Shown here: one piece after another, positions 12,708 to 22,901 of the stretch | Numbering within the stretch: position 1 is the first letter of the stretch | Layout of the letters: the number at the start of each line of letters is the position of its first letter | NCBI GenBank assembly: GCA_009760855.2 | Contig: WPIO01000406.1 | Location: forward strand, 1 to 56,254 | Reading direction: 5' to 3' | Origin: Cristatella mucedo | Taxonomy: Eukaryota > Bryozoa > Phylactolaemata > Cristatellidae | Length of the DNA: 56,254 nucleotides | Notes under the pieces: model-generated | Seen by the model: only the letters and a program-made list of their open reading frames with translations | Databases searched by the model: none | Told to the model about the DNA's origin: nothing | Translations under genes and position numbers: made by a program

Positions 12708-13074
12708 TTTGGAGACCGTGCATTTAGCTCGTATGCTCCCACAGCCTGGAACTCCATCCCGACCTGCATCAGAACATCCCCTGACCTGACCACATTTAAA
12801 AGAAACTTAAAAACATACCTATTTAGGACAGCATTTAGTGAGTCCTTGTGATTCGTCCTCGATGTGCTTATGCGTGCTGACACTGTTCATGCTGCCACTA
12901 ACCACATTTGCATGCTGACCCAGTGCATGTAACCCCTAACCATGTTGTTTTTCAAGCATGATTTTACTTACGATTCTATTGCGTATCACTTTGCAGCAAA
13001 TGTAAAGCACCTAGAAAGAGATTAAGTTCTCTGAGGGCGCTTTATCAAGTGCAATATTATTATTATTATTATTA
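12708..13074 (+). mobile_element. LINE family A 3' end
   Basis: It begins within the last coding segment (GGAGACCGTGCATTTAGCTC) and runs through the 3' UTR to the terminal box AAGCGC/CTAGAAAGAGATTAAG near 13006-13040. It ends in an (ATT)n tail at 13056-13074. It is a classic 5'-truncated insertion. Confidence 0.9.
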
Positions 13075-14599
13075 TGTCTGCACCGCTCGACCGATGGTGG
13101 GCTATAGCATACACGAGGACGTGTCTCCTCTGAAGGCCGACATATGATCCCTGGCTTGTTTCGGTTTGCTGAGATAGAACACCTGTAATGTGAAAAGGGT
13201 CACCAGCTAGGCCGGGGTCTGACATATGGGCATGGTGGGATATGCAATAACAAAAACTCACTTTGGCTCTTGGGTAGCGGAAAATTGACGGCAAACTTGC
13301 TTTACTTTAAGCTCCCAATCATGCTGAGTTATGTATCTGGATGGGTGCAGGCATGCTCAGGCGATGCGACCATGCAGGCAAAGCAACGAGTACCCAAGGC
13401 CGGAGCAGAGCTGGATAGCATGCTGATTGTTATGGATTGTAATTCGGGGTACCCCTGTAGCATGTTGTTTGTGGCCTCTCTTTGTGAGCTGGCCTCTTCG
13501 GCGAGCTTAGACGTACGGCACTAGCAGATTCCCTTTAAAGGAGCCAATATAGTACTAATGTCGTCTTGGCTGGTACTTGTGTGGATCATCGCTTGTACTC
13601 ATCATTGTCCCTGCCCGAGATTGGCCTCCCCGTCGGTAGAGTTGGCCTCGTTTATCCTGTGCCCCTTCACCAGATAGCCTAACGGACCTAAGGTTCCTGG
13701 TGGTTTGGTTTAGTTCCAAAGTTGTTGTTGTTGGCGCATGTAATGTTAGTATTAAGAGGTTTAAACAAACGGCTGCTCCTCTTACCCTAGCTCAGCTGGT
13801 CGGCGAGCGGCCTAAGCTTGGTGGGGCATGGCTGAAAATAGCCAAGATGCCTTTGGATCTTCTTTACCGAAAAAATTACTTCTGTCAGTCGCAAGGAAAG
13901 CCGCAGAGATATGATTAAGAGGGTTAGCGGTTTCCAAAGCCTTAAGGACAAAATGTAGAGATATGTTTGATATAGACTGTCGTGATATTTTAGAGAGAAA
14001 TATGGATGTGCTATTATGATTGGTGGTCCGATAGTGGTGGAGATATCGGGATCGATGCATAAATCTTGTCTAACTCAGAGCCAATTTGGTAAAACGGTCT
14101 GCCGTGTTATCGTAGGAATCATTGTGGGCAAAGTGCATGCTGTGACCGGTTAATGTGATGATCGCTAGTGCACTGTCTATTATTCTTATGCTCTGTACCC
14201 GTGATTCATTTATCTCTTGTGTAGGCATATCCTTTTCTAAAATAGATAAATACTGGCAGACAATAATCCTCAAATGCTGAGGGGTTAAATTGGATTCCCG
14301 AAATTGTAATTTCTTTCAAGCTTGTGTTCCGTACTCTTTTGCATATCTAAGTTCACCGGTATGTGAAAATATGTGTCTGTCGAGCGTATCAGTGGCTTGA
14401 TGGGAGGTTCTGACTTGTTTGCAATGTTGGCTAGGTTCATCCTTAGCCTGTGACCAAAGTGGAAAGGGCAAGGGGATGTTAGAGCGGTCAGTCAGTGTAC
14501 AAAGTTTTCCTCTATATAGCTTGACTGTCTTGACCTACAGATTTACTTAGTTACATGCACTTTGGATGCCTACCTGATCAATCTTTGATGCAACAGACA
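13075..14599. other. No gene recognised (left flank of the viral element)
   Basis: Host-like composition with short frames on both strands. I see no family match and no clear inverted repeat pairing with the right flank of the viral element. Confidence 0.35.
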
Positions 14600-14706
14600 A
14601 TAAACGAATCAGTGGTCGTTTAACTTAATTAATACATATTAGATATGCTTTTCAATGTGTAAATACTTTAATAAATCTTAATATATATAAAATTCGTATC
14701 GATTAT

Positions 14707-14988
14707 AAACATTTATTAGTTCTTTCAATTACTATTACTAGTACATATATTAAAGACTATGCTGAATTATCTGATATTGTTACTGTTTGAGGTGGAGTTA
14801 CAATCATTTTGCTTTCAATTGACAGTACATTATCACAAATTCGTAGAAGAAAAAGATCTTCACTTCACGCAAATCTTAGTTTGATTTCAAATATTATTGA
14901 TGCTTTAGATAGTGATAAAATAACTTAAGAAGAATTAGATGAAATAGTTGTTGAGAAATTTGATTCTTCAAATGGTTCTAATTCTTAA
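14707..14988 (+). pseudogene. Unassigned viral-element gene, degenerate
   Basis: A plus-strand frame with two internal stops (around 14799 and 14926) ends in NGSNS and a TAA. The middle has a basic patch, RRRKRSS, and the end is acidic. It overlaps the 3' end of the integrase tail-to-tail by about ten bases. I do not recognise the family. Confidence 0.45.
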
Positions 14989-16236
14989 TTGCTTGCAACT
15001 CATCTCTAACAAAACTCCTTTTAACAATATTTACCCAATATCTAACTACCTGTTCTCGCAATACCATAATCTTAACAATATTGTGTTTATTCAAACCCCA
15101 TATTGTGTCTGCAGCTCTTCTTCTTTTTTCATCTTATCCTTCACCTGGTTCTAATAAGCATCTAACAGTTGTTCCAAGTTCTAATAACTTTCCTTGTTCT
15201 CCTACTTTTCTATGATATTTTGGTTTCTTTAGTTTTACTATTTCTTTTTTATCGATTTAACCGGGTTTTTACTAGTTGCTTTTGTAATACTATTATTTAG
15301 ATAATCAATAATCTTCGGTAAATTATAAATCCACGCAATTTCTAGTATATTCTCCTTTATTGATACTTTCTATTCCTTTTTCAAACTGTGCAATAAATGC
15401 TCTCTCAGCAACTGTTATATTCATTCTTTATAATTCATTTGTATAGCATGAATAATAAAGAATGAATAGAACAGTTGCTGAGAGAGCATTTATTGGACAG
15501 TTTGAAAAAGATTTACATTCTCTATAATTCATTCTTTCAAGAAATTCATTCTTTATAATTCAATTGTATAGCATGAATTATAAAGAATAAATAGAACAGT
15601 TGCTGAGAGAGAATTTATTGGACAGTTTGAAAAAGATTTTCATTCTCTATAATTCATTCTTTCAAGAAATTCATTCTTTATAATTCAATTGTATAGCATG
15701 AATTATAAAGAATAAATAGAACAGTTGCTGAGAGAGCATTTATTGGACAGTTTGAAAAAGATTTTCATTCTCTATAATTCATTCTTTCAAGAAATTCATT
15801 CTTTATAATTCATTCTTTCAACTAATGCAACACTCTTTTTACTAGTACCTTCAATAATTTGTGTTCCGTGTTTTTTCAGTTCTTTAGCAAACGTTCCATT
15901 AAAATCTGATCCTGGATTTACTGTCATTTTCTTTGACTATTCCAAAGGTCCTTTACTATAAATATCTATTATTGCTGTTGTTACTTCTTTAGAAGACTTT
16001 GTGGCAAAAGGTCTTGAATCTTTATATCTATTAGCAACATCAATTACACTCAAAGTATATTTATATCCAGAATCGTTAGGCATAAATAAAATGTCTGATT
16101 GATGATTTTCATTAGGCTCAACAATATTTAAGAAACCTTGTGGAATTTTCTTAGGTCTTGGTTTGAATACTTGACGTATATCTAAGTCACGATTTAATTA
16201 ACCTTTTTTCCTTTCATTTAGAGTTTAAAATGACAT
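14978..16236 (-). pseudogene. Retroviral-type (rve) integrase of Polinton class, broken
   Basis: Polinton integrases insert the element's DNA into the genome using a DDE catalytic triad. On the minus strand the first Asp (HQSDILFMP) and the final Glu (VALVERMN) are visible. The middle position reads VNPGSDF, where related enzymes have VDPG, so a catalytic Asp appears to be Asn. A TAG stop falls in the preceding segment. The C-terminal region, with TTVRCLLEPG and RSFVRDELQAI, agrees with Polinton integrase tails. A 400-bp block of 125-bp repeats (15421-15820) splits the gene right after the Glu motif, and a frameshift follows near 15340. The ATG at 16236 is preceded by TATAGA. It is clearly dead. 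Confidence 0.88.
15421..15820. repeat. 125-bp tandem repeat, about 3.2 copies, with fold-back of integrase sequence
   Basis: The word ACAGTTGCTGAGAGAG starts at 15471, 15596 and 15721, exactly 125 bp apart. TCATTCTTTATAATTCA starts at 15421, 15546, 15671 and 15796 with the same period. Each unit contains an inverted copy of adjacent integrase coding sequence (15378-15440), so the first unit forms a long hairpin with its neighbour around the loop at about 15441-15450. Confidence 0.93.
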
Positions 16237-16249
16237 TCTATACAGAATG
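16230..16249. promoter_or_regulatory. Shared promoter-like patch between divergent genes
   Basis: The minus strand reads TATAGA just before the integrase ATG (16236), and the plus strand reads TATACAGA just before the ATG at 16247. The two starts are about ten bases apart, so a single AT-rich site would have to serve both directions. Confidence 0.5.
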
Positions 16250-16617
16250 GAAATATTTTGAGATATTTGTTTAATGAAAATGAATACGTTGAATCAGGAC
16301 ATCCATATTATCATACAAAAATAAAAAGACTGAAGCAAAAATATGAAATTCGTTGTGATATCTGTGATAAAGATATGAATGAAACAGAATTTGATTCTAG
16401 TTTTATGCGTATTGATAAAACTATATTTTGTTCATAGTGTAACATAAATACTAATTCATTTAAAAAAGAGAAACCAACTAAATTATATGCATTAGTTAAG
16501 AAACACTTAAAAAAAGGATGTTGCTCTACCTCCTTACATCATTGTCCAGACCATGAAGCCATTTGTGCTATTTCAAAACTATTCCCTCTTGTTAAAGGTA
16601 AACGTAAACCAAGTTAA
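16247..16617 (+). pseudogene. CxxC-type small zinc-binding-like protein, broken
   Basis: The plus strand encodes a basic protein with RCDICDKD and, after about 25 residues, FCS-stop-C. This gives two Cys pairs separated as in a small zinc ribbon. A second Cys/His-rich stretch (GCCSTSLHHCPDH) lies near the end, before KGKRKPS. One TAG stop sits inside the second Cys pair (16436-16438), and a one-base frameshift separates the ATG at 16247 from the body. The family is not recognised. Its position beside the integrase suggests a regulatory or DNA-binding role, which is inference. Confidence 0.55.
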
Positions 16618-16652
16618 AAGAGGTAGTAGTTTTAATATTTCTTTAATACTTT

Positions 16653-17516
16653 TCAGGAGGGTACATAACTTACCAAGAGGTTTACTCTTAATTTTCCAAT
16701 AGTATCATTGAAGTAATAGTCTGTCGGCAATCTAGTGAAATAAACATAATACTTTAAGTCAACACCTCTACTTGGAGAAGTATTTATAGCTCTTACATCT
16801 CCAGATACAACAGTTGTATCACTATTAGGTTTTACAAATACACAATTAGATGCTCCAACAACCATAACGCTTAATGTCATTATAGTTGCAGCTGTTTTAT
16901 TTGTCCATGAATAAGGTGTTGATAGATTTGAAATTTCATTCTTAGAATTAACATCTATTGAGATAGCTATTACTTCTGTTATTTTTTTAACTGTTTTATC
17001 TGCATAAGATTTAATTGTAACATCAGAAAGATTGACAGGCTCTGCAACGTTTTTTTATTGAATAACCACCCATATCAATATTTGTTGTTGAAGAAAATGC
17101 TTTCAATAATACATCTCTTTTCATTCCAGCATACGTAACACAATAATCATCATTTAGTACTACTGGTTTGGCATTACCTGAATTCCCATAAGTAGATGCT
17201 ATAGCATAGCTATTCATATTTAAGTCTCCAAGCATTGCACCACCAGTTTTCTTAACATGGTTATTTATTTGACTAAAATTTACCGTGTCAGTAGGATTAA
17301 CACCTTGTCCAAGATTTGTGATTGTTTTACTAACAAGATACAATGATGTTCCAGAAATAACAACAAAATTAGCGTCTCCATAAGACTATGTTACTGCATC
17401 AGAATCATTACCTGGATCTGATAAATTTACAGTTTATCGCTATTTGCATTTAGATCAGTCAAAATATTTCCATTTAGTTTTCATACATAATCTTCACTAT
17501 GAAACTTGTTGCTCAT
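16653..17516 (-). pseudogene. Fibre-like virion protein (fourth paralogue), broken
   Basis: The minus strand reads repeats of the form 'N-x-D-M-x-x-Y-x-I-x-x-x-x-x-P-x-x-x-x-D'. Examples are MLGDLNMNSYAIAS and NIDMGGYSI, followed in the next frame by AEPVNLSDV. This repeat type is typical of trimeric tail-fibre shafts. A C-terminal segment (16653-16880), with a NLLVSYVPS end, could be the knob. Stops occur near the start (around 17480), and a frameshift lies near 17050. The ATG at 17516 is preceded by TATAGAAA. Three paralogues lie at 24986-27844. Confidence 0.7.
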
Positions 17517-17525
17517 TTTCTATAT
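17514..17525 (-). promoter_or_regulatory. TATAG motif at fibre start codon
   Basis: The minus strand reads TATAG, then AAA, then ATG. This is one of the conserved TATAG-ATG junctions of the element. Confidence 0.6.
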
Positions 17526-17552
17526 AATTATTAATTAGTATTTTACGTCTGT

Positions 17553-18230
17553 TTAATATTTCACTAATTGCTGGATCAATTCTAGGAAATCGTCCATAAT
17601 ATTCTTCCTCAACAACTTGTATCTCACCTTTTTTATATAATATTTTACATTACAACCGCAACTCTTTTTATTGTTAAAACGTCCATATTCACTTATTATT
17701 TCAAATTCAAAATCATAATACTGTTCATCTTTAAGTAAATACACGAACAGTGGTTCACGAATAGGCATATCAAAAACATAACTTGTAGGAATTCTTACAG
17801 TACCTGAGGCTACATAATCCTTAGGTGCTTCTTTACAATTCAAACCTTTAACGAATATTTCAAATTTACTATAGAAACATCTACTGAGTTTTAGTACATG
17901 TAATCCAAGTAAACACTGTACTAAATATCGCATTGGTATAAATTCTTTAACTATACTTCTACTCCATAAACATTTTATTTCTATTAGTGTATCTTCATCT
18001 ATAATTCCATCTGGAGAATAACGATATACTCTATCAGAAGTAAAGCAAGCATTAGCACATTCTATCTTTCTATGTAATTTCATTTCTAAATATTTACTAG
18101 CAATAGGTTCAAACACTTTACCAAATAACATTTGAGGAAATCTCATTGGCTGAAAATTGGAAGTATATTTTTGTAGTTTTCTATTTGCAATTAATTCTAT
18201 ATTACAATCAATTGGTGAACAAAATACCAT
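17553..18230 (-). CDS. YqaJ/lambda-exonuclease-like PD-(D/E)XK nuclease
   Basis: Lambda-type exonucleases resect double-stranded DNA ends and feed single-strand annealing recombination. The 225-residue frame has FGKVFEPIASKYLE (about 36-49), with the early acidic residue of the family. It then has SPDGIIDEDTLIEIKCLWS (about 71-89), the D...ExK catalytic core, and YLVQCLLGLHVL, matching the Q-containing helix. The frame is open, but upstream in-frame sequence reads back to a stop, and other-frame pieces lie between 18231 and 18320. The true N-terminus may therefore be frameshifted away. It sits downstream of the capsid gene on the same strand. Confidence 0.75.
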   Translation of the reverse strand: MVFCSPIDCNIELIANRKLQKYTSNFQPMRFPQMLFGKVFEPIASKYLEMKLHRKIECANACFTSDRVYRYSPDGIIDEDTLIEIKCLWSRSIVKEFIPMRYLVQCLLGLHVLKLSRCFYSKFEIFVKGLNCKEAPKDYVASGTVRIPTSYVFDMPIREPLFVYLLKDEQYYDFEFEIISEYGRFNNKKSCGCNVKYYIKKVRYKLLRKNIMDDFLELIQQLVKY

Positions 18231-18351
18231 ATCATTTCCTAAGACAGAATAGAGTTCTGATCCAATGAATATTCAAACTCATAGCTCTCTTCCACTCATC
18301 AGACCCTTGAATACAATTTGTTTTGTAATATATTTAGACATTATAATTTTA

Positions 18352-19885
18352 TTACAAATCTTTTCTATCATACAAAGACATTCCTTTACTACACATGAAA
18401 TTTGCAGCAGCTCCATTAGATGTTAGTTCAGAAGTATTCTCACAAATTGTCAAGTATTGAATCATTATTTCTGTTCCATCGTTTGGTAAAGCGGAATTGA
18501 ATTCAATAGTTACATCGACTCTAGAAGTTACTCAAAGTGGTTCATCATTGTATTGCAAGTCAATAACATGAATTGGATAAAGAGTCAACCACTCAGGATA
18601 TGTGATACTAACAGGTTCAGTAACTTCATTAAGTCCAAGATATTGTTTTCTGAACGTTGAGAAATCCGCGAAGGAAGGAGCACATTTTCCAAGTTTTGGT
18701 AAACAAGTTCTTAATGCGGCAGGATATTGTTTAGATCCGTTAGCAAGAACACTAATACTTTTAGTATCACAGTGATTGAAAGTACAAGGATTACCAGTAA
18801 AACTTCCATACTTATTGTAATTTTGAGCAGCAACAATCAACCATCTAACTTTATCAATTGTATTTTGAACTGATAGTGTTTTAGTGAGTTTACGACCTTG
18901 ATTAAGAGAGGTCATTGTGATATTTTCATATCTTCTAACTCTGTAGTTAAGTCTAATTTTCGTAGATCTCTCACTTGAAATATCAGCAAGTGCTCTCTGA
19001 ATACTTTCTTTCGGTGTTACACACGGCACAACAAGTCTCATTTTTGACATAGCTATTTTAAAATCAATGTAAACACTATAACCATTATTTGATGGAGATG
19101 CTGGAGTAACACCTCTTGTTGTCATTGTGTTAACTATATCATTTGAACCTCCACTTGCATTAGTCATAATAACATCCTTATCCCCTTCCACCAACACGAG
19201 TAATTTCAAGTGTTGAAGGAATATTATAAATAATTGTATTCATGTCAGCACAAAAACCAGAAATTCTTGCTAGTGGAAGAGCAATGCTAAAATTTCTAGC
19301 TTCATCAATAATGCCGTTCATAATACCTCTCCTATAAGCGAATCCAATGTTTTTAGGAATAGCTCCAGAAGCATCAGGACTAGTATAAGAATTAGTTAGA
19401 GCCAAATCATCCAATGAATTTGCTTCATCTTTTTTCCAACCGGTTGCAAGTCCTCCAGTTCTATTATAATCACTTGGATAACATATAAGCCCCATTAGTG
19501 TTAAAACAGCTCCAACACCTTGTGAAAGTGGAAGACTTTCAATTTCTTCAGTACAAAGTCTAACTCTCATACTGTTAAACATCCAAGCACCAGCATTGTT
19601 AACAAAACGAACAGCAAGATTTTTATTTGGTGCAGCAAAAACAGGTGGATTAGCAACAACAGTTTGAACTTGTAGTTGTCCCTCAAGTAAAAGGTAAGCG
19701 TCAGATAAAACATAACACGTTAGTTGTTCACAAGGAACAATGAAAGAAACTAATCTACAAGTTAAATTATCAGTCTCACTTCCATTTGCTTGATAAAACT
19801 CTCCAAATTGATAATCTCTAAGTTTTTAATAAGGAAAATTAGCATCTCCTAATTCTAGTATACTATCGATAGGTGAACTTGCCAT
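18352..19885 (-). pseudogene. Major capsid protein, double jelly-roll, Polinton type
   Basis: This protein would form the hexameric capsomers of an icosahedral shell. On the minus strand, segments spread across the frame match the Polinton/virophage capsid pattern. They include LPLARISGFCADMNTIIYN with STLEITRV following, then CTFNHCDTKSISVLANGSKQ and YP, which resemble the family's 'FxHC...LNS..YP' region. The last part reads RVDVTIEFNSALP and GTEIMIQYL. The total span of about 510 codons equals the family's usual length. It is broken by a TAA near 19828, a frameshift near 19190-19200 and a TGA at about 18532. The ATG at 19885 has a TATATAG motif about 10 bases upstream. Confidence 0.85.
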
Positions 19886-19899
19886 TTCTTCTCTATATA
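19883..19899 (-). promoter_or_regulatory. TATATAG motif upstream of capsid start
   Basis: The minus strand reads TATATAG, a 7-base AG-rich spacer, then ATG. The spacer is longer than at other genes of the element. Confidence 0.5.
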
Positions 19900-19911
19900 A
19901 AAAACAGAAAG

Positions 19912-20373
19912 TTATTTTCCACTTTGGATATATAATCCTGCACCTAGTTTTATCTTCATGTTTTCACCATAACCATCTGGTCTAACATAAGGAACAACAG
20001 CTTTATTACTAATTACTTTCTCTATTTCTTTATATGCCTTTGGATCATTCTCTTTAAGAGTCTCTGAGTAATCTTCTACTTGTGGTTCCTATTCAATCTT
20101 TGCTTTACGACTTTTTTTTAGATTTTGGTTTAGGTTTTTCTAGCATTGCACGTTTAATCTCAAGATCCACCTCTTCAAACTTTCTATCATAATATTCTTC
20201 TCTCTTTTTTCCCTCAAGTTCATATTCAAGTTCTTTCTTTCTTCTTTCTTCTTCAAGTTTATCATCCATCTCCTAACGTTTAATAGCATAATCTTGATCT
20301 ATCTTTTCTTTTTTAATCTAATACTTTCAACACTCTTAAATACATCGTTAAAACTTTTTAACAAATTGCTCAT
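19912..20373 (-). pseudogene. Lys/Glu-rich coiled-coil-like protein, broken
   Basis: The minus strand starts MSNLLKSFNDVFKSVESI and continues, through stops and frameshifts, as a highly charged helical stretch rich in KKREE-type words. The last 60 residues, with VVPYVRPDGYGENMKIKLG, are less charged and look folded. The gene lies directly between the capsid gene and the next upstream gene, so a structural or scaffolding role is plausible but unproven. Confidence 0.5.
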
Positions 20374-20380
20374 TTCTATA
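20371..20380 (-). promoter_or_regulatory. TATAG motif overlapping a stop codon and a start codon
   Basis: The minus strand reads TATAG, AA, ATG. The TAG of the motif is also the stop of the gene upstream (20376-20378). Confidence 0.65.
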
Positions 20381-21412
20381 TATTATATAAAGGATTGTTA
20401 ATTTTTGCACCATAAGACTTTGGAGCTTTTCGCGATCTAGAAAGAAAATCAACAGCAGAACTGATGGAACTTATTACACCTCTTTTACCTTCAGAAAGTT
20501 CACGTAACCATAAATCAATCTTATCAAATACTGCTTTTTCACTACTCACAAAATAATGGAACTATCTCTATTTCTTTTCCAACAGGACTGCAAATCAATT
20601 AGTTATTGATGAAGTTTTCTACAGGCTTTTTTGAATCCATAGCTCCTAATTCTGAAAGAAGAAATACAACATCAGAATCAAATGACTTTTTGAGATCCTA
20701 CTTTCATATTTTCTATAGCATTTTTTACACTAGTAGATACTGAACCTCTACTTTTAATTTTATCAAGAATTTATTGTTTATTCTCTTTTAGAGCATCTGT
20801 TTCAGATGGAGCAGACGGAAGAGCTGCTTGAACAACTGGTTCTTGAAATACTTTTGCTTTTTCAACTCTTTACCTAGGTTTCTTACAGGTTGAAGGATTA
20901 ACTTTAAGATACTCTGCAATAACTTTTTGAAGTGAATAAATTGCTTGTCTCACTTCAGGATTAGCAGCATGTGTCTTTGCTTGATTTTTGATATTTACTG
21001 TTTTTTTAGGTTTACAATCTGCAATAGCTGCAAATTCTTTTTTTACTATATTAGAAATACCTACAGGTGCTTTTTGTTCTAATACTCCTTGTGTTTGTTC
21101 TAATAATTTTTGTGCTTGTCCTTTTTGTTTCATTTGAATAGCAACTGATGGTCTAAATTTTCTTAGCTTATCAATAACAACATTACCATAATTATCTGTT
21201 GATTTCTCTAATGCACGCTCATTTAGTTCATGTTCTGCTCTATCTCTTGCTTGCATTTCTGCCTCAATTCTTTGTTTCTCTTGACTATTATCAAGAATAG
21301 TAGCAACACGTAAACTTTCTAAATTAGTAAGTTTATTCTCTAAATTTAATGCGTCATGAACACCTTCCTTTGTAAGGTTTGTTTTTACTTGCGTATATTA
21401 TACCTTAGTCAT
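20376..21412 (-). pseudogene. Unassigned gene between ATPase and capsid, heavily broken
   Basis: The longest open part (20870-21256) is Gln/Lys/Ala-rich and probably helical, with QKLLEQTQGVLEQKAPVG. The frame continues beyond it through TAA stops near 20870 and 20776. After further shifts it ends with LWLRELSEGKRGVISSIS and a basic RSRKAPKS tail. A TAA also follows the fourth codon. Position between ATPase and capsid is where Polintons keep minor capsid genes, but I see no jelly-roll pattern, so I leave it unassigned. Confidence 0.45.
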
Positions 21413-21420
21413 TTCCTATA
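21410..21420 (-). promoter_or_regulatory. TATAG motif overlapping ATPase stop
   Basis: The minus strand reads TATAG, GAA, ATG. The TAG at 21416-21418 is the stop codon of the ATPase frame. Confidence 0.65.
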
Positions 21421-21631
21421 TTAAATGAAAAATAGTTATTAATTGCTTACCTGTATTATCTACAGACCAAAATCTTCCTTCTGAGTCTGTTTTGGTTAGA
21501 TCAATAGCACATTAACTAAATCTATTTCTAGTACAAGAGTTTACCCAATCTTTAATTATTTTCTTATCTATATCGCCAACATATGACTCACGAACGTATT
21601 CTATATCAGTATTTTTTGTTGAAAGATTATA

Positions 21632-21674
<43 letters not shown>

Positions 21675-22114
21675 TCTTATTTATCTTCGAGGAATATTCG
21701 TAAATCCTTGAGCAAGATAAAATATATTCAATCCTTTATGTCTACCTCTAGTAAAATAATTTATTATCTTAGATTGATCTTCAGTCGTTAAGTCATCTCA
21801 TACAACGACATTATTACAATTCCTGTATGAATCAACTTCAGGCATATTATCAATTCCATTCACCAAAACATAAGCAGGATTTGGTCTACTCATTGACATA
21901 AGACCACGACATAACTTGTGATCTAAACTTGAAGCAATGATTGTACATGTATCATAATTGAGCATTCCATAAAATATCCAATTCATTGCTAACTGTGATT
22001 TACCTGTACCACTTGGTCCAAGCACTAATGCTCCAATAGGTACTTTAGGCAATGGTTCATTATGTCCAGTATCTACATATTGTCCAAAATAAAAGCTCTA
22101 ACACTTAGCGACAT
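21416..22114 (-). pseudogene. DNA-packaging ATPase (FtsK/HerA-type), broken
   Basis: This is the motor that would pump viral DNA into the capsid. The open part (21798-22052) starts PKVPIGALVLGPSGTGKSQ, with a clear Walker A P-loop. The Walker B region reads NVVV, then a TGA stop, then DDLTTEDQSK. Next come GRHKGLNIFYLAQGF and NIPR, matching the sensor region of Polinton ATPases. A TAA follows, then an AT microsatellite (21636-21671) sits inside the coding region. The remaining C-terminus ends by the TAG at 21416. The N-terminus has a TAG about 12 codons in, or a frameshift relative to the ATG at 22114. It is non-functional. Confidence 0.85.
21636..21671. repeat. (AT)n microsatellite inside the ATPase pseudogene
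   Basis: About 36 bp of uninterrupted AT dinucleotides separate the ATPase sensor region from its C-terminal part. Confidence 0.95.
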
Positions 22115-22135
22115 TTTTATATATTATAATAGATT

Positions 22136-22353
22136 TGTAAATTTATTGTGTTAAGTGTAAACAATCAACTGATACAATTCATGAAGAGTATGTTGAGGTA
22201 GATTCAACTAAAGGAATGAGAGGAATGTTGAAAGGCATTTGTACTATTTGTAATAGTAAGAAATCGAAGTTTGTAAAACTAAGAAGTAACATTGGTGAAG
22301 GTGTATTAGCTCATGGGAGAAAACATGGAACAGGTGTATTACCTAAACATTAG
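22136..22353 (+). pseudogene. DUF5679-like zinc ribbon protein, start codon lost
   Basis: The frame begins IYCVKCKQSTDTI and later has GICTICNSKKSKFVKL. These two CxxC pairs around a short beta hairpin are the pattern of YCVKCK-type zinc ribbons found in archaea and many DNA viruses. The end is basic (LAHGRKHGTGV). No ATG precedes the first Cys pair; the in-frame codon before it is TAA. The start was therefore probably lost by mutation. It points away from the ATPase gene with only about 20 bp between them. Confidence 0.6.
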
Positions 22354-22379
22354 TAAAATTAGCAAAACATTAGTAAGAC

Positions 22380-22869
22380 ATTACATTACATTACATTAGC
22401 TCATCAAAGAAAACATTGTTCATATGTAGAAGATAAACAACAAATACTTGCAGAAATAAAAACGACCGTTGAAAAACTAAACAAAAAGGAAAATCAACAC
22501 GATCAACAGATCTAGAAATAAGTCATTATATGAAAAGAATTAGATATACAGAATTTTAGAGGTGTGTTTGCAAGAGATGAACTAACAAAACTATGAGAAA
22601 ATGAGTGTCTTATTTGTAATACAGAAGAATGAGATAGAGCAACATATCACTGGGTAGCACTTGAAAAAGAAGGATCTAAATGTTATTACTTTGATTCATT
22701 CGGTGCACCACTAATGCCTGAAGTAATAAATTATTTTTGTGTAATACCAAGCTTTCAGACATTTAGGCTACAAGACTACAATCAAACAGATTGTGGAAGA
22801 AGGTGTCTAATCTTTCTAAAAATAATGCAAGAATCTGATTTTGGAATGAAAATAGAATTATTAATTTAA
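22380..22869 (+). pseudogene. Adenovirus-type cysteine protease (Ulp1/C5-like), broken
   Basis: This protease would mature virion proteins. The readable domain starts DIQNFRGVFARDEL, continues through ECLICNTEE, then has YHWVALEKEG (catalytic His), CYYFDSFGAP (acidic residue) and QTDCGRRCLIFL (catalytic Cys). The order and spacing of His, Asp and Cys are as in adenovirus and Polinton proteases. Two TGA stops (after DELTKL and after NTEE) and more stops in the N-terminal 40 codons break it. A short repeat of TTACATTACA around 22382-22398 lies near its 5' end, and the start codon is not clear. Confidence 0.85.
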
Positions 22870-22891
22870 TTTAAACATTTCCTTGCCCTTG

Positions 22892-22901
22892 TATAGAAAT
22901 G
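22892..22901 (+). promoter_or_regulatory. TATAG motif at start codon
   Basis: The plus strand reads TTGTATAGAAATG. The same 13 bases occur at 24258-24270 and 25846-25858. Confidence 0.7.

Noticed and set aside
15421-15820. A CRISPR-like array
   Set aside because: The units are directly adjacent without unique spacers, carry integrase-derived sequence, and lie in a eukaryotic-type context.
22600-22870. UGA read as Trp in the viral element
   Set aside because: TGA does fall at likely Trp sites, but TAA and TAG stops and frameshifts are equally present and TGG codons are used, so ordinary decay explains it better.
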